A DNA stretch of 64,000 nt from Methyloversatilis discipulorum (lineage in GTDB: Bacteria; Pseudomonadota; Gammaproteobacteria; Burkholderiales; Rhodocyclaceae): NCBI RefSeq assembly GCF_018780585.1, contig NZ_JADMJL010000041.1, positions 1 through 64,000 on the forward strand, written 5' to 3'. The position numbers were made by a program, and so were the translations under genes. Positions 10,774 through 23,613 of the stretch are shown here, piece after piece. Position 1 is the first letter of the stretch. Every line of letters begins with the position of its first letter. Below the pieces are notes generated by a model, which was given only the letters and a program-made list of their open reading frames with translations, did not search any database and had not been told where the DNA came from.

Positions 10774-11246
10774 TGCGGCTCAATCTGTCGGTGCAGTACG
10801 CGTGCGCGCGCGATGCGTGCCCGCCGCGTGACGACGTGAAGCGCTGGGTGCGCGCTGCGCTGGACCCGGACGTGGTAGTGCGCGCCGACCTAACGGTGCG
10901 CTTCGTCGATGCGGAAGAGGGGCAGGCGCTCAATCTCGAATACCGTGGCCGCGACTACGCGACCAATGTGCTGTCGTTTCCGTACGAACAGGGTGCGCAT
11001 CTTGCCGGCGACCTGGTGGTGTGCCAGCCGGTGCTGGCGCGTGAGGCGGTGGAGCAGGGCAAGGCCTTTGCCGACCACGCCGCCCACCTGATCGTGCACG
11101 GCACGCTGCACCTGCAGGGCTGGGATCACGAAACGTCGGACGACGATGCCGACGCGATGGAAGCGGAGGAGCGCGTCATCCTGCAAGGACTTGGCGTGGC
11201 CGATCCGTATTCGGACGACTACTCGATTCAATCAACGGAGGTTTGA
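10773..11246 (+). CDS. ybeY: Endoribonuclease YbeY (16S rRNA maturation)
   Basis: A 157-residue zinc metalloprotein needed for 16S rRNA 3'-end processing and ribosome quality control. The zinc-binding signature [11 protein letters not shown] is intact, and VLSFPYEQ is also typical. Translationally coupled to phoH. One base separates it from the next gene, which is unusual for this locus because corC normally follows directly. Confidence 0.96.
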   Translation: MRLNLSVQYACARDACPPRDDVKRWVRAALDPDVVVRADLTVRFVDAEEGQALNLEYRGRDYATNVLSFPYEQGAHLAGDLVVCQPVLAREAVEQGKAFADHAAHLIVHGTLHLQGWDHETSDDDADAMEAEERVILQGLGVADPYSDDYSIQSTEV

Positions 11247-11247
11247 A

Positions 11248-11730
11248 ATGTCGGATCAGGACGACGACAGCAATGTCGGTTTGAGGGTGGTGGCCATCAT
11301 CGTGATCGCGGTCGTCGCGGCGGTGGTGGGCTTTGCCGTATCGCTGGCCGGCAAGCCGACTACGGATGCCGCAGTGGTCGAGGTGGTGGAGGTGATCGAG
11401 GTGCCCGAGCCAGTGGGCGAGGCGCTGGCGCGCATCTATTTCGCTGTCGGCAGTGCCGAACCCGGCGCCGATCTGGCCGATGCCGTGGCGCGGGCGCAGG
11501 CTGCGCTGAGCGCGACGCCGGACGCCATCGTGCTGCTGTCCGGCTTCCACGACCCGTCGGGGGATGCCGCCCAGAACGCCGAACTGGCCAAGGCGCGGGC
11601 CCTGGCAGTGCGTGACGCGCTGGTCGCGGCAGGCGTCGCCGAAGCCGGCATCAAGCTGCGCAAGCCGGAAGTCACCGCTGCCGACGGCCCGCCGGAAGAG
11701 GCGCGGCGGGTCGAGCTGCGCGTCCAGTAA
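11248..11730 (+). CDS. OmpA-like membrane-anchored protein
   Basis: A 160-residue protein with a short acidic N-terminus (SDQDDDSN), one TM helix (VVAIIVIAVVAAVVGFAVSL), an acidic linker and a C-terminal OmpA-like domain. The peptidoglycan-binding pattern is visible as FHDPSGDAAQNAELAKARA followed by AVRDALVAAG (Asp, Asn, Leu and Arg-Ala in the usual spacing). It is probably inner-membrane anchored and reaches the cell wall. It lies between ybeY and corC with GGAGG before ATG 11248. The exact role is unknown. Confidence 0.75.
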   Translation: MSDQDDDSNVGLRVVAIIVIAVVAAVVGFAVSLAGKPTTDAAVVEVVEVIEVPEPVGEALARIYFAVGSAEPGADLADAVARAQAALSATPDAIVLLSGFHDPSGDAAQNAELAKARALAVRDALVAAGVAEAGIKLRKPEVTAADGPPEEARRVELRVQ

Positions 11731-11822
11731 GGCCGTGACATCCGGGAGATTCCGGATGCCTGACTCGAAACCGACACGCTGGCCGGGTTACACTGCCGGC
11801 GTGTTCGTTTCCCGCGTCCCGC

Positions 11823-12680
11823 ATGGACAGTAGTTCCTCACCTTCGCAGCGCCCCGGTTTTCTCGAGCGGCTGTCGCATCTGCTGATGCGCGAGCCGGAA
11901 GACAGAGAACAACTGCTGGTGCTGCTGCACTCCGCCTTCGAACGCAATCTGCTGGACGCCGACGCCCTCTCGATCATCGAGGGCGCGCTCCAGGTGTCGG
12001 ACATGCCGGTGCGCGAAGTGATGATTCCGCGCGCGCAGATGGACGTGATCGACATCGACGATCCGCTCGACAAGATCGTGCAGACCGCGCTGCGCACCGC
12101 GCATTCGCGTTTCCCGGTGATCGGCGAGAACCGCGACGATGTGATCGGCATCCTGCTCGCCAAGGATCTGCTGCGCCTCATGTCGGGTGACGACGACAGC
12201 CTGCGCGACATGCTGCGCCCGGCGGTATTCATCCCCGAATCGAAGCGTCTGAACGTGCTGCTGCGCGAGTTCCGTGCCAGCCGCAACCACATGGCCATCG
12301 TGGTCGACGAATACGGCGGCGTCGCCGGCCTCGTCACCATCGAGGACGTGCTGGAGCAGATCGTCGGCGACATCGAGGACGAGTACGACTTCGATGAGTC
12401 GGCCGACAACATCCGGGTCGACCAGACCGGTCGTTACCGGGTCAAGGCCGGCACCGAGATCGAGGACTTCAACGAGGTGTTCGGCACCACCTTCGACGAC
12501 GACGCCTACGACACCGTGGGCGGGCTGGTCATCCACCAGATCGGTCGTCTGCCCAAGCGGGGCGAGGTGGTGCAGATCGACGCGCTGCGCTTCACCGTGC
12601 TGCGCGCCGACAGTCGCCGCGTGCACACGCTGATGGTCGATCGCATCGCGCCTCCGGCCGTACCGTCCGCCGTCGAATGA
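11823..12680 (+). CDS. corC: HlyC/CorC family CBS-domain protein
   Basis: A 285-residue cytoplasmic protein with a short N-terminus, a CBS pair (residues about 60-185: REVMIPRAQMDVID, VVDEYGGVAGLVTIEDVLEQ) and a C-terminal CorC/HlyC domain. Homologues are linked to Mg/Co efflux, though the molecular function is debated. The ATGA overlap with lnt reproduces the conserved corC-lnt pair. Confidence 0.92.
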   Translation: MDSSSSPSQRPGFLERLSHLLMREPEDREQLLVLLHSAFERNLLDADALSIIEGALQVSDMPVREVMIPRAQMDVIDIDDPLDKIVQTALRTAHSRFPVIGENRDDVIGILLAKDLLRLMSGDDDSLRDMLRPAVFIPESKRLNVLLREFRASRNHMAIVVDEYGGVAGLVTIEDVLEQIVGDIEDEYDFDESADNIRVDQTGRYRVKAGTEIEDFNEVFGTTFDDDAYDTVGGLVIHQIGRLPKRGEVVQIDALRFTVLRADSRRVHTLMVDRIAPPAVPSAVE

Positions 12681-14137
12681 AGCCGGTCGTCCGACTGGCC
12701 GCTGCTGCTGCGGCCGGTGCGCTGGCGGTCGGCGGCTTCGCGCCCTTCGGCGTGTTCGCGCTGCCGGTCGTCGCGTTGGCCACGCTGCTGTGGCTGGTCG
12801 ATACGGTGTCGCCGCGCAGCGCCGCGATGACCGGTTTTGCCTTCGGCATGGGCTGGTTCCTCGCCGGCGTGTCCTGGGTCAATGTCAGTCTGAGCCAGTT
12901 TGGCGGCATGCCCTTGCCGCTTTCGCTGCTGGCCACCGTGCTGTTCTGCGCCTATCTCTCGCTGTTCCCCGCTGCCGTCTGTGCCGCCATGCGCACGCTG
13001 CGACCGTCGGTGGCGCTGACGCCGTGGCTGTTCGCCGCGCTGTGGGTGTCCTCGGAGTGGTTGCGTGGCACGCTGTTCACCGGCTTCCCGTGGCTGGCCA
13101 GCGGCTATGCGCACGCGACGCCGAGCCCGCTCGCCGGCTACGTGCCGCTGTTCGGCGTGCACGGCGCCGGTTTCGTCGCCGCGCTGATGGCCGGTGTGCT
13201 CGCGCTGTTCGTGCTGCGGCGCATCGCGCTGCGTCCGGTGCTGCTGTCGCTGGCTGCGCTGCTGGCGTTCGGCGCCCTGCTCGGCAGCGTGCGCTGGACC
13301 GAACCGACCGGACGCCCGCTGACGGTCAGCCTGCTGCAGGGGAATATCGAACAGAGCATGAAGTGGGTGCCCGAGCGCCTGCCCGATTCGATGCAGACCT
13401 ACCTCGACCTCGCGCGCGCCTGGCCGGCCGATCTGGTGGTGCTGCCGGAAACGGCCATTCCCTTGCCTTACGCCGAAATCGATCCGGCCTGGCTGGCGGC
13501 CGTGCGCGCCACCGGGCGCGACGTGCTGATGGGGGCGGTCACGCTGGGCGAGGTCGATGGGCGCGCGCGCTATTTCAACAGTGCGGTGGCGCTCGGCCAC
13601 GAAGACGCCCGTTACAGCAAGTCGCACCTGGTGCCCTTCGGCGAGTTCACGCCGCCGCTGTTCGCATGGACGCTGCAACTGCTGTCCATTCCGATGTCCG
13701 ACTTCGGCCGTGGCGCGAAAGTACAGCCGCCGCTGGCGCTGGCCGGCGAGAAGGTGGCGGTGAACATCTGCTACGAGGACGTGTTCGGCGAGGAGCTGAT
13801 CGATGCCGCGCGCGACGCGACGCTGCTGGTCAATGTGTCGAACACCGCCTGGTTCGGCGATTCATGGGCGCAGCCTCAGCATCTGCAGATTGCGCAGATC
13901 CGTGCGCTCGAACTCGGGCGCCCGATGCTGCGCGCAACCAATACCGGCATGACCGCCGCGATACAGCCGGACGGTCGCGTCGTTGCGGCACTGCCGGCCT
14001 TCACCCGCGCGGCCCTGCGCGTCGAGCTGCAGGGCTATCAGGGCCTCACCCCTTTCATGCGCTGGGGCAATGGGCCGGTGCTGCTGCTGGCGCTTGCCGT
14101 CATCATCGTTGCCGCGGTGCAGCGCAAAAGAGGCTGA
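12677..14137 (+). CDS. lnt: Apolipoprotein N-acyltransferase
   Basis: Inner-membrane enzyme that N-acylates the lipid-modified cysteine of lipoproteins, the last maturation step. The 486 residues show an N-terminal multi-TM domain and a periplasmic nitrilase-fold domain. The catalytic triad is visible: Glu in LPETAIPLP, Lys in SKSHLVPFGEF and Cys in VNICYEDVFGE. A final TM helix precedes the C-terminus. Start overlaps the corC stop (ATGA). Confidence 0.96.
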   Translation: MKPVVRLAAAAAAGALAVGGFAPFGVFALPVVALATLLWLVDTVSPRSAAMTGFAFGMGWFLAGVSWVNVSLSQFGGMPLPLSLLATVLFCAYLSLFPAAVCAAMRTLRPSVALTPWLFAALWVSSEWLRGTLFTGFPWLASGYAHATPSPLAGYVPLFGVHGAGFVAALMAGVLALFVLRRIALRPVLLSLAALLAFGALLGSVRWTEPTGRPLTVSLLQGNIEQSMKWVPERLPDSMQTYLDLARAWPADLVVLPETAIPLPYAEIDPAWLAAVRATGRDVLMGAVTLGEVDGRARYFNSAVALGHEDARYSKSHLVPFGEFTPPLFAWTLQLLSIPMSDFGRGAKVQPPLALAGEKVAVNICYEDVFGEELIDAARDATLLVNVSNTAWFGDSWAQPQHLQIAQIRALELGRPMLRATNTGMTAAIQPDGRVVAALPAFTRAALRVELQGYQGLTPFMRWGNGPVLLLALAVIIVAAVQRKRG

Positions 14138-14175
14138 GCCGGTAAAATCCCGCCTTTCCCTCACGGTCTGGCTCC

Positions 14176-15126
14176 ATGTCTGCTGCACCCACATTCCAGG
14201 AAGTGCTGCTGCGTCTGTCCCGTTTCTGGGGCGATCAGAACTGCGCGCTGCTTCAACCCTATGACATCGAGGTCGGTGCGGGCACCTTCCACACCGCCAC
14301 CTTCCTGCGCGCCATCGGCCCCGAGCCCTGGCGCGCCGCCTACGTGCAGCCGTCGCGCCGGCCGAAGGATGGCCGCTACGGTGAGAACCCGAACCGCCTG
14401 CAGCACTACTACCAGTTCCAGGTCGCGCTGAAGCCGTCGCCGCCGAATATCCAGGAGCTGTACATCGACAGCCTGCGCGCACTCGGTCTCGATCCGTCGC
14501 AGCATGACATCCGCTTCGTCGAGGACGACTGGGAATCGCCGACGCTGGGTGCCTGGGGCCTCGGCTGGGAAGTGTGGCTGGATGGTATGGAGGTCACGCA
14601 GTTCACCTACTTCCAGGAAGTGGGTTCGATTCCGTGCAAGCCGGTGCTCGGCGAAATCACCTACGGCGCCGAGCGCCTGGCGATGTACCTGCAGGGCGTC
14701 GAGAACGTGTACGACCTCGTGTGGGCGCCGGGTATCCGCTACGGCGACGTCTATCATCAGAACGAGGTCGAACAGTCGACCTACAACTTCGAACATTCGA
14801 ACGTCGAATGGCTGTTCAGGCAGTTCGGCGACTACGAGTCGGAAGCCAAGCGCCTGATCGAGGCCGGTCTGCCGCTGCCCGGCTACGAAATGGTCATGAA
14901 GGCCTCGCACAGCTTCAACCTGCTCGATGCGCGCGGCGCCATTTCGGTGACCGAGCGCGCCGCCTACATCGGTCGCGTGCGCGCATTGGCGCGGCTGGTG
15001 GCGCAGGCCTACTACGCCTCGCGCGAACAGCGCGGTTTCCCGATGGCCGATCTGAGCAGCCCGCGCCTGCGCGCATTGCTCGGCGAGGAAGAGTGCCAGC
15101 GCATCGAAGCGCTGCGTGCCGCCTGA
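14176..15126 (+). CDS. glyQ: Glycyl-tRNA synthetase alpha subunit
   Basis: Catalytic subunit of the bacterial alpha2beta2 glycyl-tRNA synthetase. The 316-residue protein starts with [18 protein letters not shown], followed by [18 protein letters not shown] and [20 protein letters not shown], all typical of GlyQ. A TAAAAT hexamer at 14142-14147 may be a -10 element, giving the gene its own promoter after lnt. Confidence 0.98.
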   Translation: MSAAPTFQEVLLRLSRFWGDQNCALLQPYDIEVGAGTFHTATFLRAIGPEPWRAAYVQPSRRPKDGRYGENPNRLQHYYQFQVALKPSPPNIQELYIDSLRALGLDPSQHDIRFVEDDWESPTLGAWGLGWEVWLDGMEVTQFTYFQEVGSIPCKPVLGEITYGAERLAMYLQGVENVYDLVWAPGIRYGDVYHQNEVEQSTYNFEHSNVEWLFRQFGDYESEAKRLIEAGLPLPGYEMVMKASHSFNLLDARGAISVTERAAYIGRVRALARLVAQAYYASREQRGFPMADLSSPRLRALLGEEECQRIEALRAA

Positions 15127-15189
15127 GTTGCCCCGTTCCGATCCGACAGAACTGTTTTGAGGCCGCTGCGGCGGCCCTCTGGAAGAGCT

Positions 15190-17295
15190 ATGCAAGCCAC
15201 ATTGCTGGTCGAACTGCTGACCGAAGAATTGCCGCCCAAGGCCCTGTCGCGCCTGGGCGAAGTGTTTGCCGACGCGGTGTTCAAGGCGCTGGTCGAGCGC
15301 AAGCTGGTCGCTGCCGACGCGCGCATGGACCGCTATGCCAGCCCGCGCCGTCTCGCGCTGACCGTGCAGGGCGTGACCGACCGCGCGCCCGACGCGGTGG
15401 TCGATGAAAAGCTGATGCCGGTCGCCGTCGCGCTCGATGCCGATGGCAAGCCGACACCGGCGCTGCTGAAAAAGCTGCAGGCGAAGAACATTGCGGTCGA
15501 GGCGTTGCCGCAGTTCACCCGTCGCCTGGACGGCAAGAGCGAAACGCTGTTCTACGCGATGACGGTGCCGGGCGCTGCGCTCGACGACGTGCTGGCTGGC
15601 ATCGTGCTCGACGCGCTGAAGAAGCTGCCGATTCCGAAGCTGATGCGCTGGGCCGACTGCGACTACCAGTTCGTGCGCCCGGTGCACGGTCTGGTGCTGC
15701 TGCACGGCGACCGCGTCGTGCCGGGCCAGGCCTTCGGCCACGCGTCCGGTCGCAGCACGCGCGGCCACCGCTTCATGGGCGAGGGCGAAGTGACACTGGC
15801 GAACGCCGACGAATACGCGCGTGCGCTGTACGAGCGCGGTGCGGTGATGGCGTCCTTCGACGCCCGTCGCGCGCTCATCGTGCAGCGACTGGCACACGTC
15901 TGTGGCGACATCGGCAACGGCGTACACCACGTCGATGACGCAGCGCTGATCGACGAAGTGACGGCGCTGGTCGAGAACCCGAATGTCTATGTCGCGCAGT
16001 TCGAACCGGACTTCCTCGCCGTGCCGCAGGAGTGTCTCATCCTGACGATGAAGGCCAACCAGAAGTATTTTCCGCTGCTCGATGCCAATGGCAAGTTGCT
16101 GAACCGCTTCCTGGTGGTGTCGAACATGCAGGTGGCCGACCCGCACAACATCGTGTCCGGCAACGAGCGCGTGGTCCGCGCCCGGCTGTCGGACGCCCGC
16201 TTCTTCTTCGAGCAGGACAAGAAGACGCCGCTGGCCGCACGCATTCCGAAGATGGAGGCGGTGGTCTATCACAACCGCCTGGGCAGCCAGTTCGACCGCG
16301 TCATGCGCATCCAGCGTCTGGCCACCGACATTGGCGGCCGCCTCGGCGCCGACGTGATGCAGGCGGCGCGCGCCGGTCTGCTGGCCAAGGCCGACCTGAT
16401 GACCGACATGGTGGGCGAGTTCCCCGAGTTGCAGGGCGTGATGGGGCGTTACTACGCGCAGCACGACGGCGAAGCCGAGGTCGTCGCGCAGGCGGTCGAG
16501 CAGCACTACCGCCCGCGCTTCGCCGGCGACGCGCTGCCGGAGGGCGCGGTGGCCTGCGCCGTGTCGCTGGCCGACAAGATCGACGCGCTGGCCGGCTTCT
16601 TCGGCATTGGCCAGATCCCGACCGGCGACAAGGACCCGTTCGCGCTGCGCCGCGCCGCGCTCGGTGTGTTGCGCATCCTGATGGAAACGCCGCTGCCGCT
16701 CGATCTGGCCGAACTGATCGCCGCCGCGCGCGGCGGTTTCCGCGCCGGCCAGGTGGGCGAGGGCGACGCTGCGAACTTCGAGGCGCAACTGCAGGACTTC
16801 ATGTTCGAGCGTCTGCGCAACCTGCTGCGCGAAGCCGGCCACGATGCGCGCGCGATCGACGCCGTGCTGGCACTGCGACCGACGCGCATCGACCTCGTGC
16901 CGGCCAAGCTCGCAGCCGTGGTCGCCTTCTCGGCGCTGCCGGAGGCGCAGTCGCTGGCCGCGGCCAACAAGCGCATCGTCAACATCCTGAAGAAGGCGGA
17001 TGGCGTGGCGGTCGGTGTCGACGCGGCCTTGTTTGCCGAGGCTGCCGAGCGCGACCTGCACGCCGCGCTGACGGGGGTGCAGCCGGCGCTGCGTGCCGAT
17101 CTCGACGCGGGTCGCTACACCGAAGCGCTGACCGCCCTGGCGCAGCTGCGCGCGCCGGTCGACCGCTTCTTCGACGACGTGATGGTCAATGCCGACGACC
17201 TCAAGGTGCGCGCCAACCGCCTCGCGCTGCTGGGCGAGCTAGCGGCAGCGATGAATGCGGTGGCCGACATTTCGCGCCTTGAGCTGAAGGACTGA
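15190..17295 (+). CDS. glyS: Glycyl-tRNA synthetase beta subunit
   Basis: Beta subunit of glycyl-tRNA synthetase, 701 residues, required for tRNA binding. Recognised by [15 protein letters not shown] at the N-terminus, [22 protein letters not shown]-type sequence in the middle and a C-terminal DALR-like anticodon-binding region ([19 protein letters not shown]). ATG 15190 is chosen because the conserved N-terminus begins there; the frame is open 33 bases further upstream. Confidence 0.97.
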   Translation: MQATLLVELLTEELPPKALSRLGEVFADAVFKALVERKLVAADARMDRYASPRRLALTVQGVTDRAPDAVVDEKLMPVAVALDADGKPTPALLKKLQAKNIAVEALPQFTRRLDGKSETLFYAMTVPGAALDDVLAGIVLDALKKLPIPKLMRWADCDYQFVRPVHGLVLLHGDRVVPGQAFGHASGRSTRGHRFMGEGEVTLANADEYARALYERGAVMASFDARRALIVQRLAHVCGDIGNGVHHVDDAALIDEVTALVENPNVYVAQFEPDFLAVPQECLILTMKANQKYFPLLDANGKLLNRFLVVSNMQVADPHNIVSGNERVVRARLSDARFFFEQDKKTPLAARIPKMEAVVYHNRLGSQFDRVMRIQRLATDIGGRLGADVMQAARAGLLAKADLMTDMVGEFPELQGVMGRYYAQHDGEAEVVAQAVEQHYRPRFAGDALPEGAVACAVSLADKIDALAGFFGIGQIPTGDKDPFALRRAALGVLRILMETPLPLDLAELIAAARGGFRAGQVGEGDAANFEAQLQDFMFERLRNLLREAGHDARAIDAVLALRPTRIDLVPAKLAAVVAFSALPEAQSLAAANKRIVNILKKADGVAVGVDAALFAEAAERDLHAALTGVQPALRADLDAGRYTEALTALAQLRAPVDRFFDDVMVNADDLKVRANRLALLGELAAAMNAVADISRLELKD

Positions 17296-17299
17296 GCGG

Positions 17300-17842
17300 G
17301 TGAAGCTCATCATTCTCGACCGTGACGGTGTCATCAACTACGACTCCGACCAGTTCATCAAGTCGCCGCAGGAATGGCGACCGATCGAAGGGTCGATGGA
17401 GGCGATCGCGCTGCTGAACCAGTGGGGCTGGCGCGTGGTGGTGGCGACCAACCAGTCGGGCGTGGGTCGTGGCCTGTTCGACATGGACACGCTGGCCGCC
17501 ATCCACGACAAGATGCACCGTACGGTGGCGCAGGCCGGCGGCCGCATCGACGCCATCTTCTTCTGTCCGCACGCAGCCGATTCCAAGTGCGCCTGCCGCA
17601 AGCCGAAGCCGGGCATGCTGCTGGAGATCGCCGAACGCTTCAACGTCGACCTGAACGACGTGCCGGTGGTCGGCGACAGCCTGCGCGACCTGCAGTCGGC
17701 CGTCGCCGCCGGTGCGCAGCCGGTGCTTGTACGCACCGGCAAGGGCGGGAAGACCGAAGCCGATCCCGAGCTGCCGCCCGGCACGCCGGTTCATGACAAC
17801 CTCGCCGCCTATGTGCGCGCACTCACGGTGAATACCGACTGA
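17300..17842 (+). CDS. gmhB: D-glycero-beta-D-manno-heptose 1,7-bisphosphate 7-phosphatase
   Basis: HAD-family phosphatase of ADP-heptose synthesis for the LPS inner core. The 180-residue protein has the catalytic DRDGVIN, the lysine and aspartate motifs (RKPKPGML, VVGDSLRD) and the GmhB zinc loop with ligands in FFCPHAADSKCACRK. The start is GTG 17300, four bases after glyS; the stop overlaps the plsC ATG. Confidence 0.95.
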   Translation: MKLIILDRDGVINYDSDQFIKSPQEWRPIEGSMEAIALLNQWGWRVVVATNQSGVGRGLFDMDTLAAIHDKMHRTVAQAGGRIDAIFFCPHAADSKCACRKPKPGMLLEIAERFNVDLNDVPVVGDSLRDLQSAVAAGAQPVLVRTGKGGKTEADPELPPGTPVHDNLAAYVRALTVNTD

Positions 17843-18585
17843 TGCCCTTCGTCCGCTCGCTGCTGTTCTTCGTCTTCCTCTTCGTCATCACGCCGCCGTT
17901 TTCGCTGATCGCCATCGTCGCGCGGCCGCTGCCGCCGCACGTGCGCTATCGCCTGATCGGGTTGTGGACGCATCTGACCATGTTCGCGCTGCGCATCATC
18001 GTCGGTCTGCGCCACCGCGTCATCGGCAGCGAGAACCTGCCCAAGGGCAAGGCGGTGGTGCTGTGCAAGCACCAGTCGGCATGGGAAACGATGGCGCTGC
18101 AGGTGTTCCTGCCGCCGGTCGCCTTCGTGTTCAAGCGCGAACTGCTGCGCATTCCGTTCTTCGGCTGGGGCCTAGGCTGCATGCCGATGATCGCGATCGA
18201 CCGCGGCGCCGGCAAGGACGCGCTGAAACAGGTCGAGGAACAGGGCGCCCGCCTGCTCGACCTCGGTTTCTGGGTGACCGTTTTTCCCGAGGGCACGCGC
18301 ATGCCGCCCGGGCAGACGAAGCGCTACAAGATAGGCGGCGCGCGGCTGGCCGAGGTGACCGGTGCGCCGGTGGTGCCGATCGCGCACAACGCCGGCGACT
18401 TCTGGAAGCGCAATGCCTTCCTCAAGCTGCCGGGCGAGATCACGGTGAGCATCGGACCGGCGATCGACACGCAGGGCTTGACGGCGGAACAGATCAACGG
18501 GCAGGCTCAAGCCTGGATCGAAAGTGAAATGCGCAGACTGTTCCCGCATCACTATGGCTCAAACCCACAGCCCGCAGCAGCTTGA
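17842..18585 (+). CDS. plsC: 1-acyl-sn-glycerol-3-phosphate acyltransferase
   Basis: Membrane-associated acyltransferase that converts lysophosphatidate to phosphatidate. The 247-residue protein has an N-terminal hydrophobic segment, the catalytic histidine block KHQSAWET (an HX4E variant of the usual HX4D) and the substrate-binding FPEGTRMPPG. It is coupled to gmhB, and its 3' end overlaps the following gene by about 30 bases. Confidence 0.94.
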   Translation: MPFVRSLLFFVFLFVITPPFSLIAIVARPLPPHVRYRLIGLWTHLTMFALRIIVGLRHRVIGSENLPKGKAVVLCKHQSAWETMALQVFLPPVAFVFKRELLRIPFFGWGLGCMPMIAIDRGAGKDALKQVEEQGARLLDLGFWVTVFPEGTRMPPGQTKRYKIGGARLAEVTGAPVVPIAHNAGDFWKRNAFLKLPGEITVSIGPAIDTQGLTAEQINGQAQAWIESEMRRLFPHHYGSNPQPAAA

Positions 18586-19330
18586 ATTGGCGCTCGATAC
18601 GCCGGACAACGCGCCGCCGCAGCCGCGCGGTCGCCACATCGTGCTCGGTCAGCAGATCATCGAGTACGCACTGCGCCGCAGCCGCCGCAACTCGATCGGC
18701 TTTTCCATCGGTGAATCCGGTCTGCGCGTGACCGCGCCGCACTGGGTGACGCTGCCGCAGATCGAGGAGGCGTTGCGCGAGAAACAGCGCTGGATATTCA
18801 CCAAGCTGGGCGAAGTGCGTGCCCGTCGCGCACCGGTGCGAACCGACTGGCGCGATGGCGCCCGACTGCCCTGGCTGGGCACTCACGTCATGCTGCGGCT
18901 CGGTGATACCTGCGCGCGCCCGCTGATCGACGACGAGGTGCTGCGCCTGCCGCTGCCGGCCGACGCCGACCACGACCGCGTGCGCGACGCGGTGTGCGGC
19001 TTCCTGCAGCAGGAGGCGCTGGCGCTGTTCACCCGCCGCGCGACCGAGCTCGGCGCGCGTATCGGCGTGGCGCCCGAACGTGTGGTGCTCAGTTCCGCGA
19101 ACACCTTGTGGGGTTCGTGCACCGCGCAGGGCGTGATACGGCTGAACTGGCGACTGATCCATTTCTCGCCGGCGCTGATCGATTACGTGATCGCGCACGA
19201 ACTGGCGCACCTGAAGGAACTGAATCACTCGCGCGCGTTCTGGGACACCGTGGCCGCCATCCTGCCCGGCTTCGAGGCGGCGCGACGCGAACTGCGCGCG
19301 CACCACCCGGGGCGCATCGTCGCCCCCTGA
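18554..19330 (+). CDS. YgjP-like zinc metallohydrolase (DUF45)
   Basis: A 258-residue protein with the M48-like YgjP signature: WGSC (LWGSCTAQGVIRLNW) and the zinc-binding HELAHLKELNHS (HExxH plus a third histidine). Function in the cell is not established for the family. ATG 18554 is preferred over 18524 because it reduces overlap with plsC and begins a normal polar N-terminus. Confidence 0.88.
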   Translation: MAQTHSPQQLELALDTPDNAPPQPRGRHIVLGQQIIEYALRRSRRNSIGFSIGESGLRVTAPHWVTLPQIEEALREKQRWIFTKLGEVRARRAPVRTDWRDGARLPWLGTHVMLRLGDTCARPLIDDEVLRLPLPADADHDRVRDAVCGFLQQEALALFTRRATELGARIGVAPERVVLSSANTLWGSCTAQGVIRLNWRLIHFSPALIDYVIAHELAHLKELNHSRAFWDTVAAILPGFEAARRELRAHHPGRIVAP

Positions 19331-19345
19331 TACGAGGACTTTCAC

Positions 19346-19744
19346 ATGCGCATCCTTCACACCATGCTGCGCGTCGGCAATCTCGACCGCTCCATCGATT
19401 TCTACACCAGTGTCCTCGGCATGCGCGTGCTGCGCCGCAAGGACTATCCGGACGGCAAGTTCACGCTGGCCTTCGTCGGCTACCAGGACGAAGCCGACGG
19501 CGCGGTGCTCGAACTGACCCACAACTGGGATACCGACAAGTACGACCTCGGCAACGCCTACGGGCACATCGCGCTCGAGGTCGACGACGCCTACGCCGCC
19601 TGTGATCAGGTGAAGGCGCGCGGCGGCAAGGTGGTGCGTGAGGCCGGCCCGATGAAGCACGGTTCGACCGTGATCGCCTTCGTCGAGGACCCGGACGGCT
19701 ACAAGATCGAGTTCATCCAGCGCGGTTCGCAGTCAGCAGGCTGA
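19346..19744 (+). CDS. gloA: Lactoylglutathione lyase (glyoxalase I)
   Basis: A 132-residue metal-dependent enzyme that isomerises the methylglyoxal-glutathione hemithioacetal to S-lactoylglutathione. Matches the family start ([20 protein letters not shown]) and metal-ligand regions ([26 protein letters not shown]). A GAGGA ribosome site precedes ATG 19346. It is probably the last gene of the plus-strand run. Confidence 0.97.
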   Translation: MRILHTMLRVGNLDRSIDFYTSVLGMRVLRRKDYPDGKFTLAFVGYQDEADGAVLELTHNWDTDKYDLGNAYGHIALEVDDAYAACDQVKARGGKVVREAGPMKHGSTVIAFVEDPDGYKIEFIQRGSQSAG

Positions 19745-19842
19745 GCGGCGACTGGCAACGCACGTCCGTGAGATATTCACGTGGCGTGCGTGCCCTGCAG
19801 GTTTAGGTTGCCGGCTTCCAACATCGGAATCGGAGGTCGGAC

Positions 19843-20496
19843 ATGCGTTCCCACATCATCGTGCTGCTGCTGTCGCTCGGCGCGTCCCAGGCGGCATTTG
19901 CCGCACCGTCGAGCACCTTCGATTCCGGCACCGACGGCTGGACGGTGTCCGACACCAATCCGCCCTTCGATTCCTTCGGCGGCTCCTTCACACCGGACTA
20001 CGACGAGGAAGGCCAGTTCATCCGCTACACCGATCCGTCGGCGATGAGCTTCTTCTTCGAAGCACCGGAGTCCTTCCTCGGCGATCTGTCGGGCTACTAC
20101 GGCGGTACGCTGCGCTACAGCCAGACCTTGTCGGTGCAGACACCGCAATGGCGCGACGATCCGGACGTGGTGCTGGTGAACGGTGCGGGCCTGGTGCTGG
20201 TGTTCCAGCACGACAACCAGCCGGGCATCGACTGGACCGACTTCACGGTGTCGCTGGCGGAGGGGAGCTGGCGCGTCGGCGGTCTTGGCGGCAGTTTCGC
20301 CACCGCTGCACAAATGCAGTCGGTGCTCGGCGACCTGCAGCGCCTGCGTATCCGCGGCGAGTACATTTCGGGGGTGGTGGAGACGACGGCGCTCGACAAC
20401 GTCGCCATTACCGCCGTGCCCGAGCCAGCATCGTGGGCGCTGATGCTGTCCGGCGTGGCGCTGGTTGCCGGTGTGGCGCGGCGACGTCTCGGCTGA
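19843..20496 (+). CDS. PEP-CTERM sorting-domain exported protein
   Basis: A 217-residue protein with a signal peptide (IIVLLLSLGASQAAFA), a beta-rich body resembling laminin-B-type domains (STFDSGTDGWTVSDTNPPF, GGTLRYSQTLSVQ) and a C-terminal PEP-CTERM tail: VPEPASWALMLSG, hydrophobic helix, then ARRRLG. Such tails are processed by exosortase, and the proteins are usually tied to exopolysaccharide or biofilm; no exosortase gene is in this window. A GGAGG ribosome site precedes ATG 19843. The stop abuts the convergent kinase gene with no spacer. Confidence 0.9.
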   Translation: MRSHIIVLLLSLGASQAAFAAPSSTFDSGTDGWTVSDTNPPFDSFGGSFTPDYDEEGQFIRYTDPSAMSFFFEAPESFLGDLSGYYGGTLRYSQTLSVQTPQWRDDPDVVLVNGAGLVLVFQHDNQPGIDWTDFTVSLAEGSWRVGGLGGSFATAAQMQSVLGDLQRLRIRGEYISGVVETTALDNVAITAVPEPASWALMLSGVALVAGVARRRLG

Positions 20497-23610
<3,114 letters not shown>

Positions 23611-23613
23611 GAC

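Noticed and set aside
14161-17061. Minus-strand 966-codon open frame
   Set aside because: It lies entirely antisense to glyQ and glyS, which are certain. Its composition (His/Arg/Gln-rich, no motif) is that of a high-GC shadow frame.
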